NCBI GenBank assembly: GCA_947646095.1
Contig: CANSFI010000009.1
Coordinates: 1-57,102 of the forward strand
Reading direction: 5' to 3'
From: an uncultured Mycoplasmatota bacterium
GTDB lineage: Bacteria > Bacillota_I > Bacilli_A > RF39 > UBA660
DNA: 57,102 bases
The position numbers and the translations under genes were made by a program. The number at the start of each line of letters is the position of its first letter. The first letter of the stretch is position 1. Below the pieces are notes generated by a model, which saw only the letters and a program-made list of their open reading frames with translations, was not told where the DNA came from and did not search any database. Positions 1 to 9,244 of this stretch are shown here, one piece after another.

Positions 1-270
1 TATCACTTGTTAGATTATTTAATGATTTGATTGCTGATACTGTTGTATTATAATTGTTAGCTATTTTCCATAAACTATCTCCACTTTTTACTGTATATGT
101 TGTCCCTGTTATTGGCTTAGTTACTCCTGTATTAGTTGGTATTTGTAATACTTGACCTATTGTTAAATTATCACTTGTTAGATTATTTAATGATTTGATT
201 GCTGATACTGTTGTATTATAATTATTAGCTATTTTCCATAGACTGTCTCCACTTTTTACTACATAAACAT
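1..270 (-). repeat. 168-bp LysM tandem repeat
   Basis: Bases 1-102 and 169-270 are nearly identical, giving a period of 168 bp or 56 residues. Each unit encodes a LysM module plus a Thr/Pro linker. Near identity at DNA level, not only protein level, points to recent duplication or ongoing homogenisation; the array may continue beyond the window edge. Confidence 0.9.
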
Positions 271-871
271 TACCAGTAGGTTCTGTTGGTTTAATAGTAG
301 TTCCCATTTTTGTTGCAATAACAGCATTTACAACAGCATCTACATAAGATTTGTAATTATTTTGAATACGTGATAAATCTTCAGGATTATCAATAAAACC
401 ATATTCTACTATAACAGGTTCAGTCACACCAGTATTACGGTGAATAAAATAATAGTCTTGTGAAGTATTACTAGGTAATCTTCTTTGATAAACTGTTCTT
501 ACCTTTTGACCAGCGTTTTCTAATGATTGTAATATATTATTAGCTAGTGTATCATTATTTCTAAGGGCATATATTACTTCTGCACCTTCTGCTCCTTTAT
601 ATGCAGATGATGCTGCATTTATGTGATTAGAAATAACTACAACATTAGGATTATTTCCATATGCATTTAAAATACGATTAACTCTTTCTGTTGGGCTTAT
701 TGTTTCATCTGTTTGTCTTATTAAAGTAACAGGTATTCCTCTATTTCTAAATTGTTCATACATATACTTTGCTATCATTAAAGTTAAGTCTTTTTCTTTT
801 GTATTTCCTGAAACAGCCCCTGGATCACTTCCTCCATGGCCAGCATCTATAACAACTTCTAAATTATTCAT
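1..871 (-). CDS. N-acetylmuramoyl-L-alanine amidase with LysM repeats (3' end outside window)
   Basis: The gene runs off the left edge; about 290 codons are visible. Residues 1-180 form an Amidase_3 domain, a zinc enzyme that cuts the bond between muramic acid and the stem peptide. The start reads MNNLEVVIDAGHGGSDPGAV with the first zinc His in DAGHGG; a Glu follows in GAEGAEV, a second His in ISNHIN and the catalytic Glu in VEYGFID. After a short linker come two LysM peptidoglycan-binding repeats (YVVKSGDSLWKIANNYNTTV), the second cut by the edge. No signal peptide is seen, as in CwlC/CwlV-type sporulation or mother-cell lysis amidases. The ATG at 871 follows a strong GGAGGTAATT ribosome site. 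A role in mother-cell lysis or spore release is inference from the missing signal peptide. Confidence 0.93.
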   Translation of the reverse strand, partial: MNNLEVVIDAGHGGSDPGAVSGNTKEKDLTLMIAKYMYEQFRNRGIPVTLIRQTDETISPTERVNRILNAYGNNPNVVVISNHINAASSAYKGAEGAEVIYALRNNDTLANNILQSLENAGQKVRTVYQRRLPSNTSQDYYFIHRNTGVTEPVIVEYGFIDNPEDLSRIQNNYKSYVDAVVNAVIATKMGTTIKPTEPTGNVYVVKSGDSLWKIANNYNTTVSAIKSLNNLTSDNLTIGQVLQIPTNTGVTKPITGTTYTVKSGDSLWKIANNYNTTVSAIKSLNNLTSD

Positions 872-916
872 AATTACCTCCCTAAAGTAGTATATGTAAA
901 ATACCCATTTTTGTAT

Positions 917-942
917 CAAAAAAGATACTATTTAAAGTATCT
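917..942 (-). terminator. Rho-independent terminator of the 1012-1482 gene
   Basis: On the minus strand the stem AGATACT/AGTATCT with a 6-nt loop is followed by six T. It lies about 70 bp past the stop of the upstream-transcribed gene and just before the amidase ribosome site. Confidence 0.75.
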
Positions 943-1011
943 AAGTAATTCTTTTAACTTATATATTCTAATCTTTAACATTTGCCTAAATCTTGACTAT
1001 ATTTTTAAGTA

Positions 1012-1482
1012 TCATCTTAATTTTGCCTTTTCTTGACTAAGGCTTTCCTCAAATTCTCTATATATCTCAGAATATCTATCGATTAATTTCATAAACTCAG
1101 TTCTGCTTGAATTTAAATTTATTTTTATTTTACTCCCTAACAAATTCACAGCATTAATTCCTGTAAAATTTTCCGCTTGAGATTTAAGGGAATAATATTT
1201 AGATACTCCCATTGTCTCATGCTCTAAAAATACATCAAGTAAATCATTTAATAACTGTTCATATAATACTAAAATATGCTCACTTGAAATTCCTAAATTT
1301 AAACAGTTTTGCAAATTTTTCTTAGGAATATCTAATACACATATTAGTTGATTATCTACCTTTGATGATCCAAAGTTCATTACTCCATCTACCTTTTCTG
1401 GATACAATAAAACTTGAATAATATTTTCAATTATCAATTTAGAAGATTCAGGTGCCAATTTCATAGCTTCAGTTTTTTTCAT
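1012..1482 (-). CDS. Hypothetical protein, 156 residues
   Basis: Not recognised. The product is soluble-looking, mixed alpha/beta by eye, with a run of hydrophobic residues near residues 15-30 but no clear membrane helix or signal peptide. The C-terminal 40 residues are charged and helical (RTEFMKLIDRYSEIYREFEE). The start is placed at 1482 because GAGGAAAATA precedes that ATG; a further in-frame ATG at 1494 lies on that ribosome site and is less likely. It has its own consensus promoter (1547-1575) and terminator (917-942), so it is monocistronic. Its neighbours are a lysis amidase and a collagen-like surface protein. Confidence 0.75.
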   Translation of the reverse strand: MKKTEAMKLAPESSKLIIENIIQVLLYPEKVDGVMNFGSSKVDNQLICVLDIPKKNLQNCLNLGISSEHILVLYEQLLNDLLDVFLEHETMGVSKYYSLKSQAENFTGINAVNLLGSKIKINLNSSRTEFMKLIDRYSEIYREFEESLSQEKAKLR

Positions 1483-1546
1483 TATTTTCCTCATTTCTAA
1501 CCCTATATTAGTAATTAACTAAATTAAAATGCTATATATTTTCTAT

Positions 1547-1575
1547 ATTTTACTTATATTATTAATTTGTGTCAA
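1547..1575 (-). promoter_or_regulatory. Sigma-A type promoter for the 1012-1482 gene
   Basis: Minus strand TTGACA (1570-1575), 17-nt spacer, TAAAAT (1547-1552). The -35 is perfect and the -10 differs from consensus at one position. Confidence 0.75.
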
Positions 1576-1733
1576 GATTCAAAAATATTTTTGTATAAGT
1601 AATATAATAATCACTTTTGTAAAATTAAATATATATTTTTTACAAAAAAATGAAAAATATAATAATGACTATCATATTCTTCATTTAAAATTAAATTATT
1701 AATTATGTATTTTTACTTATATTACGATTGGAA

Positions 1734-2366
1734 TTATTTGTTTACTATTTCTGCTTTGCATAATGAAACAAAAGCTGGATTACTATTATTATTACCAACT
1801 ACTACAACCATTCCATATTCACTTCTTAGTATAGTTCCTTGAGCAACAGTTTGACCACCAGCATTAATATCGACACTAGGAGTTCCAGCTGGCAAATAGG
1901 ATCTAAGTGCGGCTTCACAGTTAGCATCACATCCAATAGGAGTTGGTATAGGAGCTGGTAAATATGTTATAGCTTGATTATAAACACTACTAGTTACTGT
2001 TATAGAAGCTATTCGGCATATTGATACTGCCTCTTCTGGTACGCCTTGTGCATTAACTAATTGAAAAAGTCCAGAATTAGGATTGTTATCTGGTCCAGGT
2101 AATAATGATCCTGGACGTCCACTTGCATTATTTCCACTTTCCATTGCTACAATTAAATTATCATTTGGATATAATGTAATAATTTGTTGAATAATGTTTC
2201 TCATTTGATCTACACAAAAACAAGTTGTGGAATTTGCATTATTTCCTGTTGGGCCACCAGCTGGACCTGTTGGTTCCGTTGGACCAGTTACAGAAAGGCA
2301 ACACATATTAGGTTTGCATCTTTGATCTCTCTCAATTTTTTTCAAAGATCTTTCATATATATTCAT
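1734..2366 (-). CDS. Collagen-like (GPT-rich) putative spore-surface protein, 210 residues
   Basis: Residues 1-25 are a charged leader with a Cys pair (PNMCC). Residues 28-42 hold a short collagen-like stretch of Gly-Pro-Thr type triplets (GPTEPTGPAGGPTG). The remaining 165 residues are a globular domain rich in Gly, Asn and Pro, with Cys at CFC, ICR, CDANC and near the C-terminus. Short GPT collagen runs between a leader and a compact C-terminal domain are typical of exosporium or spore-coat filament proteins of Bacillus and Clostridium. No secretion signal is seen, which fits mother-cell synthesis. AAGGAGG precedes the ATG. Spore-surface assignment is inference supported by the many sporulation genes in the window; the collagen triplets themselves are seen directly. 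Confidence 0.7.
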   Translation of the reverse strand: MNIYERSLKKIERDQRCKPNMCCLSVTGPTEPTGPAGGPTGNNANSTTCFCVDQMRNIIQQIITLYPNDNLIVAMESGNNASGRPGSLLPGPDNNPNSGLFQLVNAQGVPEEAVSICRIASITVTSSVYNQAITYLPAPIPTPIGCDANCEAALRSYLPAGTPSVDINAGGQTVAQGTILRSEYGMVVVVGNNNSNPAFVSLCKAEIVNK

Positions 2367-2452
2367 AATATATACCTCCTTTAATTTATTATATTAATAA
2401 CATTATTTAGAAGTAATTATAAACATATATTTTTTCAAAAATATATATCAAA

Positions 2453-5400
2453 TTAATTTATTTGATTTAATCTATTATCTAAAATAGAATATAAATATAT
2501 TTTAACCTCTTTTTTAGTTAAATCTTTAATATATTTTTTATATCCATTCAATTGTTTTAAATAGTTTTTGTCTAAAACATTTTTTAATTTGTAATCAATA
2601 ATTGATATATAATAATCATATTCTAACATTAAATCAATAAAACCATGTTTTAATTCGTTATCAATTTCATAAATAAACTCATATTCTTTATAACAATTTA
2701 TATAATTATTATCAATTAATTTTAAAAACTTCATAACATAAGGATTATTGGTGTTTTTAAAATCTTCCATTTCAAATATTTTATGAATTTCATTTCCTTT
2801 TTCAATATTATTATAATCTTGGATGTTTATTAATTCATTAATATTTTTAGAGAACTTAGAACTATTTATTTCTTCATAAACAATATTATTTACTTTTTCC
2901 TCTATTTTTTCTTCTTTTTCTTCTAATTCTTTACTATAATTATAATTTTTAATTAAACCATAATCATGAGTAAGTTTAACCTTATTAAAATCTATTTCTT
3001 TAAGATATGGTTTTAAAACAGGATATATTGATAATAACATATCAGATATTCTAATATAATTTAATCTTTCATAAATTGGTACTAAAGTAGTATATCCATT
3101 TATTTCTTCTTCGATTGGCAGTAACATAATCATCTTTTCTTTAGCTCTAGTTAACGCTACATAAAATAGTCTTATCTTTTCACTGACATTTTCTCTAATT
3201 TCACTACTAACTAATAAATCTTTTAAAATAGTGTCTTTAATACCATTACTTATATAAGGTGTAATAATGTTATAATTAGAATCAACTAAAAATTTAGCTT
3301 TTTTATCTTCATCATTAGCTTTTTTACTTAAACCTGTAAAATAGCAAATACTATATTCTAATCCTTTACTCTTATGAATATTTAGTATCTTAACACTATT
3401 ACTACTATCAGTATTTTTAGAATATTCAATAACTTCTTTTTTTACCATTTCATCTAGGTAATGTGTAAAATCAATTATATTGTAACCAATATTAGATAAA
3501 TTAAGACTTAAATTCTTTAAATAATCTAACTTTATAATTCTTTCTTCGATATTATTAGTATTAATAACCTTTTCATAAAAATTAAAAATATCGATTATTT
3601 TATCAATAAAATTAATATTAGCAATGTCATATATATTAATGCTTTGGCATTTTTTAAAAAGCTCTGTTTCAAAATAACTATTATTTTTAACAATATCAAA
3701 TATTTCTTCATCATCTAATCTATATAAATAAGATCTACTAACACTAATATAATAATATTTAAAGTCACTATCAAATTCTTTTAAATTTATTTTAACAATT
3801 AAATTCATTAAGTTTTTAAATACTGTTAAATCATCTCCGACTGTTAATTTTTCGTTTTGAATTTGGATAATAGGAACACTTAAATACTCAAATATTTTTT
3901 TATATAAGTTAAAACTTGTCCCTCGATCCATTATTATAGCAAAATCGCTATAAGTACAATCTCTAAGTATAAATTTTTCTTTATCAACTATTTGATAATG
4001 ATTTAAGACTTTATTTTTAATATCATAAGCTACTGTAAAAGCCTCAATTTCATCTTTACTAAAATCTTCAAAATTTTTAGGATTATAAATTAATATATCC
4101 ATATTGTTATTTTGATTTGTTTTTAAATTAGTTTCATAACTAGTATTACCAAAAACCATTTGATGAGAAATCTTATATTCTGCATCACCTACTTCATTAT
4201 CCATAATCAAGTTAAAGATTAAATTAATATTATCTAATACTTCGCTTCTTGAACGAAAATTTTTAAGTAGATCTATTTTTATACCACCATTGTTGTTAGA
4301 ATAATTATCATACTTATTTCTAAATATATATGGATTAGCGTGTCTAAACCTATAGATAGATTGTTTTATATCACCTACCATATAGACATTATCATTAGAA
4401 ATTAAATTAATAAATTCTTCTTGAATATCACTAGTATCCTGATATTCATCAACCATAATTTCATCAAAACTTTTTTTTAAACTTTCTCTGATATCAGGAT
4501 TTTCTTTAATTATCTTTATTGATAATAAAGCAATATCTGAAAATGTATATATATCATTCTCTTGTTTATATTTTAAAAAACTTGAATCTAATTCTTTTAT
4601 GATACTACAGATAGCTTTTATATAAGGGATAGTCGAAAATAATGATTCTTTTATTTCTTTTGTATCTTTAAAACGAGTTAAATCTTTTAATTTCTTTAAT
4701 ATAATACTTATTTTATCTTTATATATTTTAAAATCATCATCACAATTTTTATTTTTTCTAGGGCTACCTATAATACTTAGATTTTTCTTAATTTCATCAT
4801 AAGTATTTGATTCTAACAAAGGTTCGAGATTAAAGGCCTCTAAATATTTATTATCAACTAAAGATTGTAATGATTTATATAAATCTTTTATTAAGTTTTT
4901 TTGGTCATTAATTTTATTTATATATTCATTTATATACTTATCTAAATTAGAATCATTATAAAAATTATCTACATAATTATTTAAAAAACTTTTTTTATTT
5001 GGAAGTAAATCTAGTTTTTTAGATATTTCTTTGACTATCTTTTTAATATTGTCATCTGTTTTAATACAAAAGTCATTAATGAGTTTATTAAAGTTTTCCT
5101 CTCCATACATGTTTTCAAATATATTATCAATTATTTCATCAGTTTTATATTGTTCAATGGAATTATCCATTATAGATATTTTAGGTGATAATCTTAAGAG
5201 ATAGTGATATTTTTTTACAATAGATAATGCGAATGAATCAAATGTTGTAATATAAGCAGAATCTATATAGTCTAGTTGTTCTTTTAAATTTTCGCATTTT
5301 ATAGCCGTTCTAATACGATTTTTCATTTCACCTGCTGCAGCATTAGTAAATGTTAAAATAAGTAGACGATTAATAGATGTCCCATTAATTAATTTTCTAA

Positions 5401-5512
5401 TCGTTCTTTCAGTTAAAACAGCTGTTTTACCACTACCAGCTCCAGCACTTACAATAATATTAGTTCCTGATTCATTTATAGCTTTTTCTTGATCTATAGT
5501 CCATTTACTCAC
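2453..5512 (-). CDS. addA: ATP-dependent helicase/nuclease subunit A, AddA
   Basis: UvrD/RecB-type helicase with a C-terminal RecB nuclease, partner of AddB in double-strand-break resection. Visible motifs in order: Walker A SAGAGSGKTAVL near residue 25; motif II VDEYQDTSD; motif III VGDIKQSIYRFRHANP; motif V HKSKGLEY; motif VI YVALTRAKEK; and nuclease residues in GFIDLML and SIIDYKLK near the C-terminus. At about 1019 residues it is shorter than the roughly 1200 of Bacillus AddA. The start is set at the GTG at 5512 because AGAGGTG lies 6 nt upstream; the in-frame GTG at 5521 is part of that ribosome site. It follows addB by 44 bp and is probably co-transcribed with it. Confidence 0.95.
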   Translation of the reverse strand: MSKWTIDQEKAINESGTNIIVSAGAGSGKTAVLTERTIRKLINGTSINRLLILTFTNAAAGEMKNRIRTAIKCENLKEQLDYIDSAYITTFDSFALSIVKKYHYLLRLSPKISIMDNSIEQYKTDEIIDNIFENMYGEENFNKLINDFCIKTDDNIKKIVKEISKKLDLLPNKKSFLNNYVDNFYNDSNLDKYINEYINKINDQKNLIKDLYKSLQSLVDNKYLEAFNLEPLLESNTYDEIKKNLSIIGSPRKNKNCDDDFKIYKDKISIILKKLKDLTRFKDTKEIKESLFSTIPYIKAICSIIKELDSSFLKYKQENDIYTFSDIALLSIKIIKENPDIRESLKKSFDEIMVDEYQDTSDIQEEFINLISNDNVYMVGDIKQSIYRFRHANPYIFRNKYDNYSNNNGGIKIDLLKNFRSRSEVLDNINLIFNLIMDNEVGDAEYKISHQMVFGNTSYETNLKTNQNNNMDILIYNPKNFEDFSKDEIEAFTVAYDIKNKVLNHYQIVDKEKFILRDCTYSDFAIIMDRGTSFNLYKKIFEYLSVPIIQIQNEKLTVGDDLTVFKNLMNLIVKINLKEFDSDFKYYYISVSRSYLYRLDDEEIFDIVKNNSYFETELFKKCQSINIYDIANINFIDKIIDIFNFYEKVINTNNIEERIIKLDYLKNLSLNLSNIGYNIIDFTHYLDEMVKKEVIEYSKNTDSSNSVKILNIHKSKGLEYSICYFTGLSKKANDEDKKAKFLVDSNYNIITPYISNGIKDTILKDLLVSSEIRENVSEKIRLFYVALTRAKEKMIMLLPIEEEINGYTTLVPIYERLNYIRISDMLLSIYPVLKPYLKEIDFNKVKLTHDYGLIKNYNYSKELEEKEEKIEEKVNNIVYEEINSSKFSKNINELINIQDYNNIEKGNEIHKIFEMEDFKNTNNPYVMKFLKLIDNNYINCYKEYEFIYEIDNELKHGFIDLMLEYDYYISIIDYKLKNVLDKNYLKQLNGYKKYIKDLTKKEVKIYLYSILDNRLNQIN

Positions 5513-5555
5513 AAGTATCACCTCTTTTTAAAAATAATACAATAAAAGAGAAAAT

Positions 5556-7841
5556 CTATTCATTAAATTCACTTACTTTTATATTAACAAAATCGGATTC
5601 TTGTCTATAACATATATCTTTATAATTGCAGAATTCACATCCGATATTGCCTTTATTATATTTAGGATTTATAGTAAAATTACCATTTAAAATGTTAGAT
5701 AATGTTTCATTTACTTTAGTTTCTGTAATATTAATTAAATCATCTATTTGTTTATTATTAAGCATATATTTTTTTGAAGCTTCTGTAAAATTACCATCAT
5801 TTTTTATTTTTAAGCCTTTAATAATTAGACTATCTTCATAAGTACTATCAAACTCTTTTAATATATTTTTATCAATATTAGAATATCCAATTAATTTTAA
5901 ACTATCTTCTTTATCATTTTCTGATTTAATATCTAGATTAATATTTTGAAGATAAAAACCAGCAAAATTAATATCTTTATATATTTTTCTTGCAAGCATC
6001 ATATAAATTGGTAATTGAAGTTCTATTCCATAATCTAAATATTTTAAATTTGGTTTTTTTACATAAGTTTTATAATCAATAATAGCAGCTATTTTATTAT
6101 TATAAACTATTTTATCAATAAATCCTTTAAAATTAATATTATCTTTTAAATTAAACTCAATATATTTTTCTGTTTCTATGTGATTAAGATTAGAATATTT
6201 TTGTTGTTTTCTCAAAATATTTAATAAGTAATCTAGATTATTAATACTACGATTTATAAAGAATCTTGCACTATTACTTAAAGAAATATCTTTTAAATAA
6301 ATATCTACTTCTTTTTTAATATCTAAATTAGGTTCATTTATTTTATTTAAAATATAGTGATATAAATTACCTAATATTTTATTAAAACTATCTTCTTTTA
6401 TATCAATGCTTAAAATTTTATTAACATAAAATCTAAAAGAACATCGATTATAATTATCAAACGCTGAATAAGATAAATTAAACTTATCTAAACTTTTAAT
6501 ATAGTTATTTAGCTTGTTATTATCTAATTTGGTGAACTTATTAGAATAACTATTATAATTGATTTTATAATTAGAATTAAGTAAATTGATACTTTTATTT
6601 TTTTCACCAAATTTAATTAAATTATCAATATATTTAGTTAGTTTTATTTTATTATTTAGTTTACTAAAACTAGTATGATAATCAATTTCTTTTTTTATCT
6701 TTGCACCATTTAATTCTTCTATTAAGTTTGATGGAAAATAAATACTAAAAGAACTTTTTAATTTATAAGTTATAGTTAAGTTTTTAATATTTTTAATAAT
6801 ATTTAAAGTCATTATTTTTTCTTTTTTATTTATATCAATAGTTGTATCTAAGTAAGGCATTTTAATATCATCACTAATATAATCCTCATCTTTTTTTATA
6901 ATGGGTATTATTCCTTGATTAAAGCCTAACATAAATACATATTCAAATGTAAAATCATAAGTTTTATAATCAACTACTTCTATCATATTAGTATATTTAG
7001 TTTGATCTATATAAGTGTGTTTTAAATCATATTCAATTAATATTTTTAAATCTTTTTTATCTTTACACCAAATATATTTATTACAAATATCGATTATTTT
7101 ACTATAAATATCTGTATTTTTATATTCTGATATAGTTTTTAAAGACTCTTCTATACCTTTATCAATATTTTCATAAAAAAGACTTCCTATAATAGTTGAT
7201 ATTATAGGTATATTATGAAATTTATCTATTTTCAAATTATAAAAACCAAATATTTTATTTATAGGATTTATATAATCATCACTTACATTAGTTAATTTAA
7301 TTGAATTAATATTAACACCACTATCTATTAATTTAGATATCTCTTGTGCTACAAATTCTATTTCATCTTCTATATCGTTAAATTCATATATTTTACATGG
7401 ATAATTTTGATATTTTGGTAAAATTTCTTTTACATTTAAATCTCTTAATATATATTTTTCAAACTTATTTAAATTATATTTATAAATTATAATATCTTTA
7501 TTCTTAAGATAATCTTTAAAATGGTGATTAAATATAAGAAGGTTATTGTTTATTAAATCTTCTTTTATTTGAACTAGAAAATCTAGTTTTTTATTATCAT
7601 ATTTTTTATTTTCAATATAATAAATATTTTTTAAATACATTAAAGCTATTTCATATTTTATATTATATTTATTTATTAAATAAATTATTGCTTTTTCATC
7701 ATAATCAAATAAGTATTCTTTAATAAACTTTTGCATGGTAAAAAATTTAATATCCAATAATTTTTTTGCATTTTTTAATATTTGTGTCTTTTTTACTTTA
7801 TCACATATTATGACTGAATTATTTTTAATATCTTCAAGCAT
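5556..7841 (-). CDS. addB: PD-(D/E)XK nuclease subunit B, AddB/RexB
   Basis: Second subunit of the AddAB helicase-nuclease. The C-terminal third shows the RecB nuclease signature: SAFDNYNRCSFRFYVNKIL, then GNLYHYIL, then GFIDKIVYNN and IIDYKTY with the catalytic Asp and Asp-x-Lys. The CNYKDIC cluster near the end (CEFCNYKDICY), with the earlier Cys in NRCSF, matches the four-Cys iron-sulfur site of AddB. The N-terminal helicase-like part is inactive-looking, with no Walker A, which differs from B. subtilis AddB. At 761 residues it is much shorter than the roughly 1150 residues usual for the family. AAGGTGG precedes the ATG. First gene of the addBA operon. Confidence 0.9.
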   Translation of the reverse strand: MLEDIKNNSVIICDKVKKTQILKNAKKLLDIKFFTMQKFIKEYLFDYDEKAIIYLINKYNIKYEIALMYLKNIYYIENKKYDNKKLDFLVQIKEDLINNNLLIFNHHFKDYLKNKDIIIYKYNLNKFEKYILRDLNVKEILPKYQNYPCKIYEFNDIEDEIEFVAQEISKLIDSGVNINSIKLTNVSDDYINPINKIFGFYNLKIDKFHNIPIISTIIGSLFYENIDKGIEESLKTISEYKNTDIYSKIIDICNKYIWCKDKKDLKILIEYDLKHTYIDQTKYTNMIEVVDYKTYDFTFEYVFMLGFNQGIIPIIKKDEDYISDDIKMPYLDTTIDINKKEKIMTLNIIKNIKNLTITYKLKSSFSIYFPSNLIEELNGAKIKKEIDYHTSFSKLNNKIKLTKYIDNLIKFGEKNKSINLLNSNYKINYNSYSNKFTKLDNNKLNNYIKSLDKFNLSYSAFDNYNRCSFRFYVNKILSIDIKEDSFNKILGNLYHYILNKINEPNLDIKKEVDIYLKDISLSNSARFFINRSINNLDYLLNILRKQQKYSNLNHIETEKYIEFNLKDNINFKGFIDKIVYNNKIAAIIDYKTYVKKPNLKYLDYGIELQLPIYMMLARKIYKDINFAGFYLQNINLDIKSENDKEDSLKLIGYSNIDKNILKEFDSTYEDSLIIKGLKIKNDGNFTEASKKYMLNNKQIDDLINITETKVNETLSNILNGNFTINPKYNKGNIGCEFCNYKDICYRQESDFVNIKVSEFNE

Positions 7842-7857
7842 TTTACCACCTTATATA

Positions 7858-7885
7858 ATTATACTATTTAAAAGGTAAAATTCAA
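7858..7885 (-). promoter_or_regulatory. Promoter of addBA
   Basis: Minus strand TTGAAT (7880-7885), 16-nt spacer, TATAAT (7858-7863), 16 nt before the addB ATG. Confidence 0.55.
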
Positions 7886-8154
7886 AACAAAATACTATTT
7901 AATATAATTTTTATTTTAAACTAATTTTATATATACATATAACTTACTTAAAAATAGTTAACTATAATTTATTACTGTAAATTTTTACATTTCTATTTTA
8001 AAAGCACCTTTAATCTTTATTATATTATTTACCAAACCTATAAGTATCTTTTAAATTGTTTAATATATCCACTTTAATAATTACTATTATATATAAATCT
8101 TTTATCAAAATATTTTTATTATTACTTTTCTTTAACAAACAATTTATTTTTTAT
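7886..8154. other. AT-rich intergenic stretch, nothing recognised
   Basis: About 270 bp between the addB promoter and the terminator of the pdaA-like gene. No reading frame with a ribosome site, no strong hairpin and no tRNA-like structure was seen on either strand. Confidence 0.6.
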
Positions 8155-8181
8155 TAATAAAAAACATCAATCGATGTTTTT
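8155..8181 (-). terminator. Terminator overlapping the 3' end of the pdaA-like gene
   Basis: Perfect stem AAAACATC/GATGTTTT (8161-8168 and 8173-8180) with a 4-nt loop, followed by T-rich sequence on the minus strand. The stop codon region of the gene lies inside the stem. Confidence 0.8.
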
Positions 8182-9210
8182 AACCAAATCAAAAGTATAA
8201 CCTCTTTTCAATACTTCATCTATAAAATCACCTAAAGCTTCATAATTACCTTTATTTTTAGGATGAATTAAGTATATAACACCATTATGAATTCTTGATA
8301 ACATTGCATTATAAGCCTCATTTTTACTTATATCACCCTCAAAATCTACATAAGCAGCACTCCAAAAATATGTTTTATAACCTAAATCTTTAACCATTGT
8401 CAAAGTTCGATAGCTCCATACTCCTCTAGGTTCACGATATACTTTATCCATATCAGTTTTAGTTATTTCTTTGTAAACTTGTTCTGTACTTTTAATTTCA
8501 TTTAAATATTTTTGATAATCTGTTTTATTAGCATACTTAGTCATATCGACATGATTAGCGGTATGGTTACCTACTGAATGTCCTGTTTCAGCTAAAGTTT
8601 TCATAAGTTCTTTATTACTTTCAATATAGTTTTTACAGAAGAAAAAAGTTGCTTTTATTTTCTTTTTATTTAAAACACCGACTATTTCTTTTAAATATGT
8701 TTCATTACTTCCTTCATCGAATGTTAAATAAACTTTCTTTTCATCAGGTCCTATATAATAGGCATTATATTTTTTTAAATCTTCACTAGTTGCATTTCCT
8801 AAAGCTCTAGTTCCATCTTTTTTATTGACTGTTCCCCAATCTCTAGTAGTGTTATCAATATTATCATATTCATCTTTATAACTTACATTTTCACTAACTG
8901 AAATATTTACAAATCTTTTTGTTTCAAATCTTTTACCTTTAGAATTTTCAACTTGATAGATTATTTCATAAGTGCCAGTTTTATCATAATTTATATTATT
9001 AATAACAGTTACTTTATCAGTAATATCACCATCTTTAGAATCATAAGCACTAAAACCTGGTTCACTATATTTTTCATCTATTTTAATATTAACAATATTT
9101 TTACCTTTTAAAATTATAATAGGAAACTCATTGTAATTTTTTTTATTTTTAAAAATAACTAAAGTTATAAAAATTATAACTAATAAAATTAAAAGAAATA
9201 TTTTTTTCAT
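8167..9210 (-). CDS. Membrane-anchored polysaccharide deacetylase, PdaA-like
   Basis: Residues 1-20 are a membrane anchor. Residues 30-105 form a DUF5011 bacterial Ig-like domain (SEPGFSAYDSKDGDITDKVT). Residues 158-345 are a NodB deacetylase domain. This domain matches PdaA, the enzyme that makes muramic delta-lactam in spore cortex: TFDEG (163-167), the zinc histidines in GNHTANH (H216, H220), YREPRGVWSYRT, FWSAAYVDF and YLIHPKNKGNYEAL. The usual TFDDG/TFDNG motif reads TFDEG, so the metal-binding second Asp is Glu. The Ig-like domain is an addition absent from B. subtilis PdaA. It is the last gene of the tcdA operon. A cortex role is inferred from similarity to PdaA and the sporulating background. 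Confidence 0.88.
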   Translation of the reverse strand: MKKIFLLILLVIIFITLVIFKNKKNYNEFPIIILKGKNIVNIKIDEKYSEPGFSAYDSKDGDITDKVTVINNINYDKTGTYEIIYQVENSKGKRFETKRFVNISVSENVSYKDEYDNIDNTTRDWGTVNKKDGTRALGNATSEDLKKYNAYYIGPDEKKVYLTFDEGSNETYLKEIVGVLNKKKIKATFFFCKNYIESNKELMKTLAETGHSVGNHTANHVDMTKYANKTDYQKYLNEIKSTEQVYKEITKTDMDKVYREPRGVWSYRTLTMVKDLGYKTYFWSAAYVDFEGDISKNEAYNAMLSRIHNGVIYLIHPKNKGNYEALGDFIDEVLKRGYTFDLVKNID

Positions 9211-9244
9211 ATCATCACCATTAAATTATATGAAAAAAAAGTTA

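Noticed and set aside
1610-1650. Inverted repeat TTGTAAAA/TTTTACAA after the collagen-like gene
   Set aside because: The stem is very AT-rich and no T run follows on the minus strand, so it is not reported as a terminator.
2184-2384. Plus-strand ORF of 66 codons opposite the collagen-like gene
   Set aside because: It is antisense to a better-supported gene, has no ribosome site and encodes a low-complexity Cys/Trp-rich product.
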